This document shows, in pieces, positions 35,971-46,008 of a stretch of 64,000 nucleotides of DNA. The notes beneath the pieces are model-generated. The model had not been told where the DNA came from. It made no database searches and saw only the letters and a program-made list of their open reading frames with translations. The DNA is from Rhodobacterales bacterium LSUCC0031. Its GTDB lineage: Bacteria > Pseudomonadota > Alphaproteobacteria > Rhodobacterales > Rhodobacteraceae. The position numbers were made by a program, and so were the translations under genes. Numbering within the stretch: position 1 is the first letter of the stretch; each line of letters opens with the position of its first letter. The DNA is taken from the NCBI GenBank assembly GCA_015689735.1, contig WVSP01000001.1, positions 360,001-424,000 of the forward strand, given 5' to 3'.

Positions 35971-37149
35971 ATGCAAGAGGTCGTCATCGCAGGCGCGGCG
36001 CGCACGCCCATGGGTGGCTTTCAAGGTGCCTTGGCCACCATTGCGGCCGCCGATCTTGGCGGCGCGGCCATCGCGGCGGCACTTGCCGATGCCGGTGTTG
36101 CCCCTGCTTCGGTTGATGAGCTTTTGATGGGGTGTGTGCTGCCCGCGGGCCAAGGACAGGCACCGGCGCGCCAAGCGGGCTTTGCCGCAGGATTGCCCAA
36201 GGAGGTGCCGGCCACCACGCTGAACAAGATGTGCGGCTCGGGCATGAAGGCGGCGATGTTTGCATGGGATGCGTTGGCGCTGGGCCGGTCCGACATCATC
36301 GTGGCGGGTGGTATGGAGTCGATGTCGAACGCCCCTTACCTTTTGCCCGCCATGCGCGGCGGCGCGCGCATGGGCCATGCGCAGGCGCAAGATCATATGT
36401 TCCTCGATGGACTTGAAGATGCTTATGACAAGGGCCGCCTGATGGGCAGCTTCGCCGAGGATTGCGCGCAAGCGTTCCAGTTCACGCGCGCTGCGCAAGA
36501 TGACTATGCGCTGGGCTCGCTCGAGAATGCGTTGAAGGCCATCGCAAGCGGGGCCTTCTCGTCTGAGGTGGTTCCGATCACGGTTTCCTCGCGCAAGGGC
36601 GATGTCGTGGTCTCGGTCGATGAACAGCCGGGCAATGCAAAGCCCGAGAAGATCCCGACGCTGAAGCCCGCCTTTCGCAAGGATGGCACGGTGACAGCGG
36701 CCAATTCCTCGTCCATCTCGGATGGGGCGGCAGCGCTTGTCATGGCGCACAGGGCGGCGGCCGAGGCACAGGGATTGCGGGTCCGCGCGCGGGTTCTGGG
36801 CCATGCCAGCCACGCGCAGGAACCGAACCTGTTTCCAACCGCCCCCGTTCCTGCCGCGCGCAAGCTGCTCGATCGATTGGGCTGGTCGATTGCCGATGTG
36901 GACCTGTGGGAGGTGAACGAGGCTTTTGCCGTCGTCCCCATGGCCTTCATGCGCGAGATGGGCGTACCGCGTGAGCGGATGAACGTGCATGGCGGGGCCT
37001 GCGCGCTGGGCCATCCCATCGGGGCATCGGGCGCGCGGATCATGGTGACGCTCTTGAATGCGCTGGAACGGCACGGATTGAAGCGCGGGGTCGCCGCGAT
37101 CTGCATCGGGGGCGGCGAGGGGACGGCCATCGCGATCGAGCGGGTATAG
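35971..37149 (+). CDS. Thiolase (acetyl-CoA acetyltransferase family)
   Basis: Condenses or cleaves acyl-CoA; 392 residues. Catalytic Cys88 lies in TTLNKMCGSGMKA; the later NVHGGACALGHPIGASG carries the His, and CIGGGEGTAIAIE the second Cys. EVNEAFAVVP is also standard. Sequence fits biosynthetic acetoacetyl-CoA thiolases (PhaA/AtoB-like) somewhat better than beta-oxidation FadA types, but the two are not separable with certainty. Start at 35971 is favoured because AGGGG lies nine bases upstream, whereas it abuts the other ATG at 35962. Stands alone on the plus strand. Confidence 0.92.
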   Translation: MQEVVIAGAARTPMGGFQGALATIAAADLGGAAIAAALADAGVAPASVDELLMGCVLPAGQGQAPARQAGFAAGLPKEVPATTLNKMCGSGMKAAMFAWDALALGRSDIIVAGGMESMSNAPYLLPAMRGGARMGHAQAQDHMFLDGLEDAYDKGRLMGSFAEDCAQAFQFTRAAQDDYALGSLENALKAIASGAFSSEVVPITVSSRKGDVVVSVDEQPGNAKPEKIPTLKPAFRKDGTVTAANSSSISDGAAALVMAHRAAAEAQGLRVRARVLGHASHAQEPNLFPTAPVPAARKLLDRLGWSIADVDLWEVNEAFAVVPMAFMREMGVPRERMNVHGGACALGHPIGASGARIMVTLLNALERHGLKRGVAAICIGGGEGTAIAIERV

Positions 37150-37168
37150 AAAACCCCGGTGCTGCAAC

Positions 37169-38656
37169 TTACTCGTCGATGTCGTCCATGCTGAGCAATT
37201 CTGGCGCCGTCAGCCGCCGCGGCACCGTTTCGACGCGCGGCGCCTCTTGCAATTCGGGTGCGGGGGTTTGCACCACCTGTAACGCCTCGAGCTTGCGGGC
37301 CGAGGGCAGAACCCGCGCCTCGAGCGAACCGATGGCCTTGTTGTAGCTTTCAACCGAGCGGTTCAGCGATTGGCCCACCTTGTGCAGATTGGCGGCGAAG
37401 ACAGCGAGGCGGTCGTAGAGCTCCTTAGCTTCGCGGTGGATTGTTACCGCGTTCTGGGCCACGGCCTCTTGCTGCCAGCCAAAGGCGATGGTCCTGAGCA
37501 ATGCGATCAGGGTCGAAGGGGTTGCGATGACCACGCGCGACTGCATCGCGCGTTCCAAAAGCGCGGGGTCGCTTTCGACGGCCGCCGACAAGAACACATC
37601 GCCGGGGATGAACATCACCACGAAATCAGGCGTGTCGGCCAAAAGGTCGTGGTATTTCTTGGATGACAAAAGCCGCACATGATCGGCCACCTGCCGCGCA
37701 TGGCGCGTGATGGCGATGTCGCGCGCCTCGGGCGTGTCAGCCTCCAAAGCATCGAGATAGCCATCGAGCGAGGTCTTGGCGTCGATGACCAGTGACCGCC
37801 CGCCGGGCATGCGCACGATGGCATCGGGGCGTTGCAGCCCATCCTCGGTCCGCATGGTCGCTTCGGTTTCGAAATCGACATGTTCAGCCATGCCGCTGAG
37901 TTCGAACACCTGCCGCAGTTGCATCTCGCCCCAGCGTCCGCGTGTTTTGGGTGCGCGCAAGGCCTGCACCAGCTTGCGGGTTTCGCCCGAAAGTTGGGTT
38001 TGGCCAAGCTTCAGATGCTCCACCTGTTCGCGGATCGCGCCATAGGCGTCGGTGCGGTGCTTTTCCATCTCGCGCAGGATGGTGTCGAAGGCACCCAAGC
38101 GTTCGCTGAGCGGTTTGACCATGCCGTCGATCGCCTTTTGGCGCGCTTCAAGCTCGGCCTTCGCGGTCTCGGTATGGGTGGCGAAGCGTTCGGTGACGCG
38201 GTCGAGAAATGCCTTGGAATTGCCCTCCAGCACCTCGTTGGCAAGCGTCTTGAACTTGCCTTGCAGCGCATCGTTCAGGCCGCGCAATTCCTCGAGCCGG
38301 GCGGCATGGGTGCGTTCGAGGGTTTCGAGCTTGGCTTCGGCCTGGTTGAGTGCGCCGAGAAGGCCGTCGCGTTCTTCGCGGGCCTCGGACAGTTGTAACT
38401 CGAGCTGTGGCAGGCGTTCGGCGCGGGCCTCGCCAACGGCGATCTGACGGCGCAGGCCCTCTATCTCGGCCAGGCCTGCTTCGGCCCGTTTCAGCCGCGC
38501 GCCGCGCCGGATGAAGGCCGCGATCATCGCCAACAGCGCCAAAACGGCGAGGATCAAATAGGCGGGTAGGGGATCGACACCCGCGCCGAAGGGCGAGGAG
38601 GCGCGCAGATCGGCGGCGAACCCGTCGAGAAAGGCGAAGAGTGGCGCGTTTTCCAT
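37169..38656 (-). CDS. rmuC: DNA recombination protein RmuC
   Basis: 495-residue protein linked to limiting DNA rearrangements at inverted repeats. It has one N-terminal membrane helix (LILAVLALLAMIAAFIRRG), a long coiled coil (about residues 55-200, with repeated Leu/Glu/Arg heptads), and the RmuC nuclease-like domain with LRAPKTRGRWGEMQLRQVFE, VIDAKTSLDGY and FVVMFIPGDVFLSAAVESD, then an SVESYNKAIGSLEARVLPSARKL end. These blocks are strongly conserved in RmuC proteins and the PD-(D/E)XK pattern is in DAKTS. It lies 3 bases after mutL, so the two repair genes are probably co-transcribed. Confidence 0.93.
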   Translation of the reverse strand: MENAPLFAFLDGFAADLRASSPFGAGVDPLPAYLILAVLALLAMIAAFIRRGARLKRAEAGLAEIEGLRRQIAVGEARAERLPQLELQLSEAREERDGLLGALNQAEAKLETLERTHAARLEELRGLNDALQGKFKTLANEVLEGNSKAFLDRVTERFATHTETAKAELEARQKAIDGMVKPLSERLGAFDTILREMEKHRTDAYGAIREQVEHLKLGQTQLSGETRKLVQALRAPKTRGRWGEMQLRQVFELSGMAEHVDFETEATMRTEDGLQRPDAIVRMPGGRSLVIDAKTSLDGYLDALEADTPEARDIAITRHARQVADHVRLLSSKKYHDLLADTPDFVVMFIPGDVFLSAAVESDPALLERAMQSRVVIATPSTLIALLRTIAFGWQQEAVAQNAVTIHREAKELYDRLAVFAANLHKVGQSLNRSVESYNKAIGSLEARVLPSARKLEALQVVQTPAPELQEAPRVETVPRRLTAPELLSMDDIDE

Positions 38657-38659
38657 GGC

Positions 38660-40483
38660 TCAGCTCCGCCCAAAGAGTTTTTCGATATCGGATAGCGCCA
38701 GCGTGACGAAAGTGGGCCGCCCATGGTTGCATTGGCCCGATTTCGGCGTCGCCTCCATCTCGCGCAGAAGGGCGTTCATTTCCTCGGCGCTCATCCGGCG
38801 ACCGGTGCGGACCGAGCCGTGACAGGCGATGCGCGAAAGCACCGCGTCAAGCCGTGTGCGCAAGGCCTCGGACCGGCCCAGATCGTCGATCTGGTCGAGG
38901 ATGTCGCGCAGCAACGGTTCCACGGCGACAGCACCCAAAAGGGCCGGGGTTTCGCGCACGGCGATGGTGCCAGGGCCGAAGGGTTCGATGATCATGCCAA
39001 GGTCTGCGAGCGCATCGGCATGTGCCAAAAGGCGCTCGGTGTCGGCACCAAGGGTGATGATCTCGGGAATCAAGAGTGCCTGCCGCTCGATGCCGTTTTC
39101 CGCCATCTGGCGCTTGAGCCGCTCATAGACCAGCCGCTCATGGGCGGCATGGGCATCGACGATGACCATGCCTGTCTCGGTTTGGGCGATGATATAGTTT
39201 TCATGGAGTTGGGCGCGAGCGGCCCCCAGGGGGCGGGTGGTTACCTCGGCCGGCGGGCTATCCTCCTCAATCCGGGCGGAGGGGGTCCAAGGGGCCTGTG
39301 CCTCGGCCAAGGCGGGCGCTTGCCAGTCACGGGCGCGGATCAGGCTTGCTTGGCTTGGGCGCTCCATCTGGTAGATGCGCGGGGCGGCCACGGCTTCGGG
39401 CCGGAAGGCACCGAGCATCCCCTCGCCCAAGGTCGTGGCGCTTTGCGGTGCGGCCCCGGCCAGCGCGTGGCGCAAGCCCGAGACGACCAGCCCGCGCACC
39501 AGATCGGGGTCGCGGAAGCGCACCTCGGCCTTGGCGGGATGCACATTCACATCGACCCGTTCCGGCGGGCAGTCGAGAAACAGCGCAATAGCCGGGTGCC
39601 GGTCGCGCGCCAGCACATCCATGTAGCCCGCCCTGAGCGCGCCATAGAGTTGCTTGTCGCGCACGGGGCGGCCGTTGACAAAGAAGAACTGCGCCACGGC
39701 GGCCCCGCGCGAGGCGGTGGGCAGGCCCGCATAGCCGCGCAAGGTCACGCCGTCGCGCGCGGCCTCGATCTTCAGCGAATTGTCGATGAAGTCGCGCCCC
39801 AACAGCCCGCGCAAACGACCGGCTAAAGCATCGAACAGGTCGCCTGTTTCAGGATCGGCGCGCAACACGACGCGCCCTTCGTCGGTCATGTCCTTGAGGG
39901 TGAAGCCAACGCCGGGTTCGGCCATCGCCAGACGCCGCACGACATCGGTGATCGCCTGCATCTCGGCCCGGTCGCTGCGCAGGAATTTCAGCCGCGCGGG
40001 CGTGGCATAGAAAAGATCGCGCAATTCCACGATGGTCCCGCGCGAAAGTGCAGCGGGGCGGATGGGGTCCGCCACCCCGCCATTGACCGCGATCTCATGC
40101 GCCTCAAGACCCGCAGCACGGCTGGTGATCTTCAGCCGCCCCACCGCGCCGAGCGAGGGCAGCGCCTCGCCCCGGAAGCCGAAGCTTTGGATATTGAGCA
40201 GGTCGCTGCCGTCGATCTTGGATGTCGCGTGGCGCGAAAGCGCAAGCGGAAGGTCATCCGGCCCCATGCCGCAGCCATCATCGCTGACGCGGATGAGCGA
40301 CTTGCCGCCATGGGCGACCTCGATCAACACACGCGTCGCGCCGGCATCAAGCGCGTTCTCGACCAGTTCCTTGACGGCCGAGGCGGGGCGCTCCACGACC
40401 TCGCCCGCCGCGATCCGATTGATCGCGGTCTCATCCAATTGACGGATGACTGGGCGGCTTATTTTGGGGTCATCAAGCGACAT
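38660..40483 (-). CDS. mutL: DNA mismatch repair protein MutL
   Basis: 607-residue mismatch-repair coordinator. The GHKL ATPase half has IAAGEVVERPASAVKELVEN, DDGCGM and GFRGEALPSLG; the C-terminal half carries the endonuclease-type metal motif as DAHAAHERLVYE near residue 441 (consensus DQHAxxExxxxE with Gln changed to Ala) and QCNHGRPTF at the end. MutL of this kind nicks the strand itself, fitting alphaproteobacteria, which generally lack MutH. Whether the Gln-to-Ala change matters is not clear from sequence. It starts 48 bases after the M16 operon. Confidence 0.95.
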   Translation of the reverse strand: MSLDDPKISRPVIRQLDETAINRIAAGEVVERPASAVKELVENALDAGATRVLIEVAHGGKSLIRVSDDGCGMGPDDLPLALSRHATSKIDGSDLLNIQSFGFRGEALPSLGAVGRLKITSRAAGLEAHEIAVNGGVADPIRPAALSRGTIVELRDLFYATPARLKFLRSDRAEMQAITDVVRRLAMAEPGVGFTLKDMTDEGRVVLRADPETGDLFDALAGRLRGLLGRDFIDNSLKIEAARDGVTLRGYAGLPTASRGAAVAQFFFVNGRPVRDKQLYGALRAGYMDVLARDRHPAIALFLDCPPERVDVNVHPAKAEVRFRDPDLVRGLVVSGLRHALAGAAPQSATTLGEGMLGAFRPEAVAAPRIYQMERPSQASLIRARDWQAPALAEAQAPWTPSARIEEDSPPAEVTTRPLGAARAQLHENYIIAQTETGMVIVDAHAAHERLVYERLKRQMAENGIERQALLIPEIITLGADTERLLAHADALADLGMIIEPFGPGTIAVRETPALLGAVAVEPLLRDILDQIDDLGRSEALRTRLDAVLSRIACHGSVRTGRRMSAEEMNALLREMEATPKSGQCNHGRPTFVTLALSDIEKLFGRS

Positions 40484-40531
40484 ACCCCAAAACCTAGCAT
40501 GTGCGCGTGAGTCGGGCCAAGGGCCGAAGGG

Positions 40532-41845
40532 TCAGTTTCCGGGGGATAACCCTTCGGGCTGGCCGACCACGACGAAATGCAGATCGTCAGGCTGCAACAG
40601 CCGCGCGGCGACCCGGCGCAGGTCTTCAAGCGTCACGGCCTCGATATAGCTGTTACGGTTGGTGACGTAGTCGACGGGGATCTCATCGGATTGCATCGCG
40701 GCCAAAATCCCCGCGATTGTGCCATTGCCGTCAAAGCGCAGCGGGTATTCGCCGGTCATGTAGCGGATCGCGGCATCGCGTTCATCTTGCGTGACGCCAT
40801 TCTCGGCCAGATCGGCCCATTGTGCGCGCACGACCTCGATCGCCTCGCCCACCAGTGCGTTCGAGGATGAGAATTGCCCCAGCATGCCAGGCGACAGATC
40901 GGCCAGCGACAGGAAGCTGCTAATCCCATAGGTCAGCCCGCGCTTTTCGCGTACCTCCCCCATCAGCCGCGAGCGAAAGCCACCGCCGCCGAGGATCTGG
41001 TTGAGCACGAAAGCGGCGAAGAAGTCGGGATCGTCACGTTCAATGCCTGCATGGCCGAAAAACGCCACCGATTGCGGGCTGGGGAAATCCACGACCGTTA
41101 CCCCGCCCTCGAGTGCGAAATCGGCCGGGCCGGGGCGGGGCGGTGCGGCTTGCGGCAAATCGCCCAAGATATGGTCGATTAGTGCGCCCAGCTCTGCGGC
41201 GGTGAGATCGCCTGCCGCCCCGACAACGACCCGTTCGCGTGTCAGCGCTCCCCGATGGGCAGCAACAAGGTCATCGCGGGTCAAGCCCGTGACGGTTTCG
41301 GCGCTGCCTTCCTGAGCAAAGGCATAGGGATGGTCGCCAAAGGCCAGCCGGTTGAAGGTGGTCGCCGCGATTTCCTGCGGGTCGCGCGCATCGGATTGGA
41401 TGATGGCCAAGACCTGTGCGCGCACGCGTTCGATCGCATCTCGATCGAAACGCGGGGTCGTCATGGCCGCGCGCAACAGATCGGCGGCGGCGTCGCGGTT
41501 CTGGGTCAACATTCTTGCGCTGACCACCACGGCGTCACGGTAGCTTTGGAACGAGAAGTCGGCGGCCAAGCCTTCGACAGCGGTGGCATAGTCTTGCGCG
41601 TTCAGATCACCGGCACCCTCTTCCAATAGGCCCATCATCATGTGGGTCGCGCCGCGCGCTTCAGGGGCATCAAGCACGGCGCCGCCGATGAACCAAAACT
41701 CCAAGGCCACAAAGGGGATCGAATGATCCTCGACCAACCAGGCCGAGATGCCGCCGGGCGAAGTGACCTCTTCGATCTCGATATTCGCCGATGCTGGCAA
41801 TGCGAAGAGAGCAGCGAAAGCTGCCACGATGAGGCGCTTGATCAT
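40532..41845 (-). CDS. M16-family peptidase-like protein, zinc motif absent (partner subunit)
   Basis: 437-residue periplasmic protein with a signal peptide (IVAAFAALFALPASA) and the two-lobed M16 fold, including GGGGFRSRLMGEVREKRGLTYG, which binds the peptide chain. Where active M16 enzymes have HxxEH, it reads ATHMMMGLLEEG, so it cannot bind zinc at this site. It overlaps the next gene upstream, an active M16 peptidase, by four bases; the two should form an active/inactive heterodimer, as known for paired M16 proteins. Its substrate is unknown. Confidence 0.9.
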   Translation of the reverse strand: MIKRLIVAAFAALFALPASANIEIEEVTSPGGISAWLVEDHSIPFVALEFWFIGGAVLDAPEARGATHMMMGLLEEGAGDLNAQDYATAVEGLAADFSFQSYRDAVVVSARMLTQNRDAAADLLRAAMTTPRFDRDAIERVRAQVLAIIQSDARDPQEIAATTFNRLAFGDHPYAFAQEGSAETVTGLTRDDLVAAHRGALTRERVVVGAAGDLTAAELGALIDHILGDLPQAAPPRPGPADFALEGGVTVVDFPSPQSVAFFGHAGIERDDPDFFAAFVLNQILGGGGFRSRLMGEVREKRGLTYGISSFLSLADLSPGMLGQFSSSNALVGEAIEVVRAQWADLAENGVTQDERDAAIRYMTGEYPLRFDGNGTIAGILAAMQSDEIPVDYVTNRNSYIEAVTLEDLRRVAARLLQPDDLHFVVVGQPEGLSPGN

Positions 41846-43191
41846 TGGCTTATCTCCGCATTGGCCGCCGGGGGCCGCATCAAATGCCCCGTCACATGGA
41901 CCGGGTCGGTGAACAGGCGGCTGGCGGCCGCCATCACATCCTCGGGCGTGACAGCGGCCAGCACATCGGGCCAGCTTTCGATATCGGCCACGCCAAGCCC
42001 TATTGTCAGTTCCATCCCCCAGCGCCGGGCCAGCCCTTGGGTGCTGTCCTCGCTGTAGATATCGTTCGCCGCGATCTGAAACTTGATACGTTCGAAATGG
42101 TCCATGTCGATCCCATCCGACAGGAAATCGTCGATAATGCGCCAGAGATCGGCCTCGGCCTCATCGAGCGACAGGCCGGGGACCGGGACATTCACAAGGC
42201 TGAACCCCGAGGGATCAAGGCTGGTCGAGTCGTAGAACGCCGCGGCATAAAGCGAGCGTTCTTCGTCCACTTGCAGGCGGCGCGCCAATAGCGAAGTTTG
42301 TCCGCTGCCGCCCAAAAGTTCGGCCAAGATCACAAGGGCCGCTGCCTCGGCCTGATTGCCCGGTTCGCGCACCGGGGCAAGCATTTGCACCGAGACATAT
42401 GGGTTAGCCACACGTTGATCGGTGAAATCTACCCGGCGGTTGGCGATATGGGGCGGCTCGGTGGGTCGCGCCCGCACAGGCAGGTCGGGGGATGCGGGGA
42501 TTGGCCCGTAATGCTGTTCGGCCAAGGCGCGCACCGCATCCGGGGTGACATCACCTGCAACGATCAGGATCGCATTGTTGGGGTGATACCACAGGTCATG
42601 AAATGTTTGCGCGTCAGCAAGCGAGAGCGCCTCCATCTCGTGACGCCAGCCAATGATGGGGCGGCCGTAAGGGTGATTGAGAAACAGGGTCGCGCGCATC
42701 TGTTCGTTGAACAAAGCACCGGCCGAGCTGTCGGTGCGCTGGGCGCGTTCCTCGAGGATGACGGAACGTTCGGTCGCGACTTCGACCGGGTCGAAGATGA
42801 TGTCGCGCATCCGATCCGCCTCCATCTGCATCATCAGACCCAAGCGATCGGCGGCGACCCGCTGGAAATAGGCCGTGTAATCCCACGAGGTGAAGGCATT
42901 GTCCGACCCGCCATTGGCCTCGACCACGGTGCTGAATTCGCCTGAGGCCATGTCATCTGTGGCTTTGAACATCAGGTGTTCGACGAAATGCGCGATACCC
43001 GATTGGCCCGGCAACTCGTCGCCCGCGCCGACGCGATACCAGACCATATGGGTCACGGCAGGCGCGCGGTCATCGGGGATCACGACAACCTGCATACCAT
43101 TATCGAGAAAGAACGCGACCACATCACCGGCCGCTTGGGCCATGTACGGGGCAACTGTCAGCCCAAGGACCAGCGCAAGTCGGTGCAGCAT
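41842..43191 (-). CDS. M16-family zinc peptidase, active subunit
   Basis: 449-residue periplasmic metallopeptidase of the pitrilysin family. After a signal peptide (ALVLGLTVAPYMAQA), the inverted zinc motif HFVEH is at residues 68-72 in SGIAHFVEHLMFK, with the third ligand Glu expected about 75 residues on. The second half has GGSGQTSLLARRLQ and the substrate-binding region. The ATG at 43191 places the signal peptide correctly; upstream frame to 43251 is not family-like. The gene after it encodes the inactive partner (ATGA overlap), and both follow the DUF3035 lipoprotein gene. Confidence 0.93.
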   Translation of the reverse strand: MLHRLALVLGLTVAPYMAQAAGDVVAFFLDNGMQVVVIPDDRAPAVTHMVWYRVGAGDELPGQSGIAHFVEHLMFKATDDMASGEFSTVVEANGGSDNAFTSWDYTAYFQRVAADRLGLMMQMEADRMRDIIFDPVEVATERSVILEERAQRTDSSAGALFNEQMRATLFLNHPYGRPIIGWRHEMEALSLADAQTFHDLWYHPNNAILIVAGDVTPDAVRALAEQHYGPIPASPDLPVRARPTEPPHIANRRVDFTDQRVANPYVSVQMLAPVREPGNQAEAAALVILAELLGGSGQTSLLARRLQVDEERSLYAAAFYDSTSLDPSGFSLVNVPVPGLSLDEAEADLWRIIDDFLSDGIDMDHFERIKFQIAANDIYSEDSTQGLARRWGMELTIGLGVADIESWPDVLAAVTPEDVMAAASRLFTDPVHVTGHLMRPPAANAEISQ

Positions 43192-43278
43192 GAAACGTCT
43201 CCCGATCGGAATTGCTGGGCTGACAGATAAACCCATCGCGGGCTGCATCAACCGCTGCTGACGCAGCCGTGAGCGGGA

Positions 43279-43797
43279 TTATTCGATCACCAGACCTTCG
43301 GGCGGTGCGGCCGGTGTCCGCACGCCTGCGCGGCGCAAGCGCTCCAACTCGGCATAGCGGTCGAGCGACATCTCCCTGTAGGCGCTGAAATAGACATTGG
43401 TGTTGAACAAACGCTCAAGGAAAAGCCCGGTGTTGCGGCTGCGGAATTCCAGATCTTCGGCGGCGAGCACCGTGCGGATATCGGGGCTGACGCCGAAGCG
43501 CGCGGCATATTGCGCGAGATCGCCCGCTGCCTTTGTCCCGCCCGATGGATCACCGCCCAAGGCGCGGATCGCATCGCCCTCGGGGTCGGGGTCTGTGCGG
43601 TTCGTGCCGCCCGGTGTGGGGGTCGGCAAGGCGCTCAGATCCTCGGGAATGACGATGGGGTTGGCGGGCAGGATCGAAAATTCATCAGGCCCGGCTTCCG
43701 TGTTGCGAATATTCATCAGCCGCGGGTCGCCACCGCTGCACGCAGCCAGCGCGAGAAGCGCGGCACAAAGCGTAAGGCTGGAAAAAAGGCGCGGCAT
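43279..43797 (-). CDS. DUF3035 lipoprotein
   Basis: 172 residues. A signal peptide with lipobox LALAAC (Cys20) marks an outer-membrane or periplasmic lipoprotein; the rest is a Pro/Gly-rich, mainly polar region of DUF3035 type with EFSILPANPIVIPEDLSALPTP and a C-terminal segment rich in Arg (YAELERLRRAGVRTPAAPP). The family is largely restricted to Rhodobacterales and relatives, with unknown function. It lies between lspA, which would cleave its signal peptide, and the M16 pair, as in other Rhodobacteraceae genomes. Confidence 0.85.
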   Translation of the reverse strand: MPRLFSSLTLCAALLALAACSGGDPRLMNIRNTEAGPDEFSILPANPIVIPEDLSALPTPTPGGTNRTDPDPEGDAIRALGGDPSGGTKAAGDLAQYAARFGVSPDIRTVLAAEDLEFRSRNTGLFLERLFNTNVYFSAYREMSLDRYAELERLRRAGVRTPAAPPEGLVIE

Positions 43798-43842
43798 GCA
43801 AGGGTCCTTCGTCGTCCTTGGGGACGGGGTCTAGCCTAAAAC

Positions 43843-44343
43843 TCAGGCCCCGTCACCGTCCATCTTTTGATCGCGGGCCATCTTGGGGTCATTGCCGAAA
43901 AGCAGCAAGCCGAAGGCACCCGCGAAGATGCCGATATCGGCGATATTGAAGACAAAGGGGTTCACGATCCCGCAACATGACATGTTGAGGAAATCGGCCA
44001 CCGCGCCATAGACCAGCCTATCGATGGTATTTCCCAATGCACCGCCGACCACGGCACCCGCCGAGATCAGCGCCATTGGGCGGCTTAGCCCATGGCGCGC
44101 CCACCAGATCAGCCATGTGCAAATGCCAAGCGCCACGGCAATCAAAACCCAGCGCATCATCTCTGGCCCGCCAGACATCAGGCCGAAATTGACACCTCGG
44201 TTCCAGCCCATCTTGAAGGTCAAGAAGGGAGGTGCAACCTCGATCACACCGCGCTCAAGGAGGCCCATCGCATGCACGATGATGTATTTCGAGAGTTGGT
44301 CGAGCACGAACCAGATCGCGGCGGATATCCACAAGAGTTTCAT
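43843..44343 (-). CDS. lspA: Lipoprotein signal peptidase II
   Basis: Integral membrane aspartic protease that removes the signal peptide of lipoproteins after lipidation. 166 residues with four helices. The catalytic Asp residues lie in [18 protein letters not shown] and [21 protein letters not shown] in the first periplasmic loop and NRGVNFGLM are also standard. The start at 44343 gives the normal N terminus MKLLWISAA; a longer frame to 44394 overlaps the purH 3' region and is unlikely. It follows purH by 65 bases in the rsmB-to-M16 operon. Confidence 0.95.
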   Translation of the reverse strand: MKLLWISAAIWFVLDQLSKYIIVHAMGLLERGVIEVAPPFLTFKMGWNRGVNFGLMSGGPEMMRWVLIAVALGICTWLIWWARHGLSRPMALISAGAVVGGALGNTIDRLVYGAVADFLNMSCCGIVNPFVFNIADIGIFAGAFGLLLFGNDPKMARDQKMDGDGA

Positions 44344-44408
44344 CGATCCTCGCACTCCTTGGGGGCATCGCCCGTGTCGCTTCGGGCGCACCATCCCCCG
44401 CCATCACA

Positions 44409-45992
44409 TCAATGCCGGAAATGGCGCATGCCGGTAAAGACCATGGCGAGCCCCGCGGCATCGGCGGCGGCGATCACCTCGTCGTCGCGCATCGACCCGC
44501 CGGGCTGGATGATCGCGGTCGCACCCGCCTCGGCCGCGGCCAAAAGCCCGTCGGCAAAGGGGAAAAACGCGTCTGAGGCCACGACAGACCCCTTAGCCGG
44601 TGTGTCGGGCAGCCCAAGCTCGGCCCCCATGCGCCCGGCCTTCAGCGCGGCGATGGTGGAGCTGTCCACCCGGCTCATCTGACCCGCGCCGACGCCCACG
44701 GTCGCGCCATCCTTGACGTAAACGATGGCGTTCGACTTCACATGCTTGGCGACGGTCCAAGCAAAGCGAAGATCGGCCATTTCGGCGGCGCTTGGCGCGC
44801 GCTTGGTCACGACACGCAGATCGGCCTGCGGGACATGCCCCGTATCCTTGTCCTGCACCAACAGCCCGCCTGCGACCTGCTTGTAGGCGAGGGTCGGCTG
44901 GCGCGGATCGGGCAGCGCGCCGGTGGTCAAAAGCCGCAGGTTCTTTTTCGCGGCGAAGATCGCGCGTGCATCGGCATCGGCATCGGGCGCGATAACAACC
45001 TCGGTGAAGATTTTCACGATCTCCTCGGCGGTCGCGCCATCGAGCGACATGTTCAGCGCCACGATCCCGCCAAAGGCGCTGGTGCGGTCGCAATCAAAGG
45101 CTTTTTGATAGGCCTCGGCCAGTGTCGCGCCGCGCGCGACGCCGGAGGGGTTTGCATGCTTGATGATCGCGCAAGCAGGCCCATCGGCGGGCGCGAATTC
45201 CGCGACCAGCTCAAAGGCCGCGTCGGTGTCGTTGATGTTGTTGTAGCTGAGTTCCTTGCCCTGATGCTGTCGGGCCGTCGCCACACCGGGCCGCGCGCTG
45301 CCATCGACATAGAAGGCCGCCGTTTGATGCGGGTTCTCGCCATAACGCATGGTCTGTTTCAACACGCCCGCAAAGGCGCGGCGGCGGGGAGTGGCGTCGC
45401 CATGCGCGGCTGCCATCCAGGTCGAGACCGCCGCATCATAGGCCGCGGTGCGCGCATAGGCGGTGCGCGCCATGCGCTGGCGAAAGCCAAGGCTGGTGCC
45501 GTCATGGGCGGCAAGCTCTGCCAAGACATCGGCGTAGTCCTCGGTATCGACCACCACGGTGACAAAAGCGTGGTTCTTGGCAGCGGCCCGGATCATCGCT
45601 GGCCCGCCGATATCGATATTCTCGATGCAGTCATCGTAATCCGCCCCTGAGGCGACGGTCGCCTCGAAGGGATAAAGGTTGACCACCAACAGGTCGATTG
45701 CACCGATCCCGTGGGTTTCCATCGCGGCCACATGGTCGTGGTTGTCGCGCAGCGCCAGAAGCCCGCCATGTACCATCGGGTGCAACGTCTTGACGCGGCC
45801 ATCCATCATCTCGGGAAAGCCCGTCACCTCGGCCACGTCGCGCACGGAGAGGCCTGCCTCGCGCAGCGCCTTGGCCGTGCCACCCGTCGATAGCAACGCT
45901 ACCCCACGCGCCGCCAGCGCCGTGGCGAAATCGATCAGCCCTGTCTTGTCGGAAACAGAGATCAGCGCGCTGCGTATCGGCAGATGGGTCAT
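44409..45992 (-). CDS. purH: Bifunctional AICAR formyltransferase / IMP cyclohydrolase
   Basis: Catalyses the last two steps of IMP synthesis. 527 residues, normal length. The N-terminal IMP cyclohydrolase/MGS domain has [14 protein letters not shown] and [14 protein letters not shown], with [22 protein letters not shown], and the C-terminal formyltransferase domain has LRYGENPHQ-like [30 protein letters not shown], and a late [21 protein letters not shown]. All expected blocks are present. It is placed between the heparinase-like gene and lspA; this order recurs in Rhodobacteraceae and implies shared transcription rather than shared function. Confidence 0.97.
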   Translation of the reverse strand: MTHLPIRSALISVSDKTGLIDFATALAARGVALLSTGGTAKALREAGLSVRDVAEVTGFPEMMDGRVKTLHPMVHGGLLALRDNHDHVAAMETHGIGAIDLLVVNLYPFEATVASGADYDDCIENIDIGGPAMIRAAAKNHAFVTVVVDTEDYADVLAELAAHDGTSLGFRQRMARTAYARTAAYDAAVSTWMAAAHGDATPRRRAFAGVLKQTMRYGENPHQTAAFYVDGSARPGVATARQHQGKELSYNNINDTDAAFELVAEFAPADGPACAIIKHANPSGVARGATLAEAYQKAFDCDRTSAFGGIVALNMSLDGATAEEIVKIFTEVVIAPDADADARAIFAAKKNLRLLTTGALPDPRQPTLAYKQVAGGLLVQDKDTGHVPQADLRVVTKRAPSAAEMADLRFAWTVAKHVKSNAIVYVKDGATVGVGAGQMSRVDSSTIAALKAGRMGAELGLPDTPAKGSVVASDAFFPFADGLLAAAEAGATAIIQPGGSMRDDEVIAAADAAGLAMVFTGMRHFRH

Positions 45993-46008
45993 GCAGGGAA
46001 AGTCCTTT

